Below are positions 13,591 through 13,957 of a DNA stretch of 13,957 nucleotides, piece after piece (position 1 is the stretch's first letter; each line of letters starts with the position of its first letter). Origin of the DNA: an uncultured Actinoplanes sp. (GTDB lineage: Bacteria; Actinomycetota; Actinomycetes; Mycobacteriales; Micromonosporaceae); NCBI GenBank assembly GCA_934667465.1, contig CAKUMG010000059.1, forward strand, positions 1 through 13,957, in the 5' to 3' direction. The position numbers and the translations under genes were made by a program. The notes under the pieces are model-generated. The model had not been told where the DNA came from. It saw only the letters and a program-made list of their open reading frames with translations, and made no database searches.

Positions 13591-13743
13591 TTAGGCCGCG
13601 AGCCACAGGGTGACGGTGGACCCGTCGGTTGGCGGGCTGTCCCAGTCGTGTCCGCGGCTGCCGCTGATGATGTTGCTGGCATCCAGCACGCGCACATCCG
13701 GAGCACTGAGCCAAGCGAAAGCGGGACGTGTACACCGGACGCT
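13591..13743 (-). pseudogene. Possible C-terminal fragment of an unknown gene
   Basis: After an in-frame TGA (13744-13746 on the plus strand) the minus frame reads RPAFAWLSAPDVRVLDASNI, then ISGSRGHDWDSPPTDGSTVT and LWLAA before TAA. The composition is protein-like, with an ending typical of a beta strand at a C-terminus, but there is no usable start and no family I recognise. It probably is a leftover gene end. The 13456-13957 stretch otherwise holds only the hairpin and terminal fragment listed next. Confidence 0.3.
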
Positions 13744-13879
13744 TCAGCTCGAAGGACCAGGTACGGAACAGTTCAGAACAGCCACGGACAGCTATCGCGT
13801 GCGCGTCGAGGTCGACAGGGTGATCACAACAACGATTGGCACCCAACCGGCACCCGGCCCGCTCGATGGGCCCGCTGAT

Positions 13880-13902
13880 CGGTGATGCCGCCGGCATCAC
13901 CG
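13880..13902 (-). terminator. Hairpin, possible terminator for a gene entering from the right
   Basis: CGGTGATGCC and GGCATCACCG pair perfectly over 10 bp around GCC. It lies 14-36 bases beyond a minus-strand stop codon at 13916-13918. There is no T-run. A three-base loop and full symmetry would equally suit an operator. Confidence 0.4.
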
Positions 13903-13915
13903 GCCCCAGCGCTCG

Positions 13916-13957
13916 TTAGACCGTTGCCATCACCAGCGTCAACAGCCGCGGCGCCAG
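13916..13957 (-). CDS. Possible last 13 codons of a gene entering from the right edge
   Basis: The minus strand from the window edge reads LAPRLLTLVMATV and then TAA. This could be the end of a membrane protein and is followed by a hairpin at 13880-13902. It is too short to identify, and chance cannot be excluded. Confidence 0.2.
   Translation of the reverse strand: MAPRLLTLVMATV

Overview
The window is high-GC DNA with strong G/C bias at third codon positions, dense coding on both strands and weak, sometimes leaderless, translation starts. Together with the protein families present (STAND-WD40 proteins, TCO1, long pentapeptide-like proteins, CCA-encoding tRNA genes) this points to an actinomycete, most likely Micromonosporaceae-like (Actinoplanes relatives). 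That placement is inferred from style, not from a marker gene.

Left part (1-3569): the 3' part of a large STAND NTPase (nSTAND1-type C-terminal region, one membrane helix, WD40-like propeller) is followed after a few bases by a small TCO1-family (CU044_2847-like) protein. This pairing is typical of actinobacterial trypsin/STAND conflict-system operons; the protease and NTPase core would lie left of the window. Then comes about 290 bp carrying a broken BLUF photoreceptor remnant on the minus strand.

Middle left (3858-8429): an intact membrane-anchored GGDEF-EAL protein of cyclic-di-GMP turnover overlaps the start of a secreted protein of unknown function. A CRP-like palindrome lies in the overlap region. 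A convergent 114-residue protein with two identically spaced Cys-Cys-His-His units follows, then a degraded minus-strand coding remnant and a 106-residue basic protein. Just after that is a second c-di-GMP relic: a GGDEF fragment broken by one missing base.

Middle (8738-10428): a tRNA-Leu(GAG) gene with its own promoter-like box and terminator, and immediately beyond it a minus-strand tyrosine recombinase. This is the classic layout of an integrative element inserted at a tRNA 3' end. The integrase appears to have lost its N-terminal 31 or so codons through a one-base slip in a run of five G.

Right part (10429-13957): a debris field with a frameshifted Tn3-family transposase relic, a perfect 17-bp stem-loop and a helix-turn-helix gene relic with an in-frame stop. 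It is followed by an intact four-helix membrane protein whose C-terminus is fifteen exact 12-residue repeats of pentapeptide type. The last 400 bp hold only fragments and one hairpin. The best candidates for new biology are the STAND/TCO1 cassette, the tandem CCHH protein, and the membrane 12-residue-repeat protein on the presumed tRNA-Leu element.
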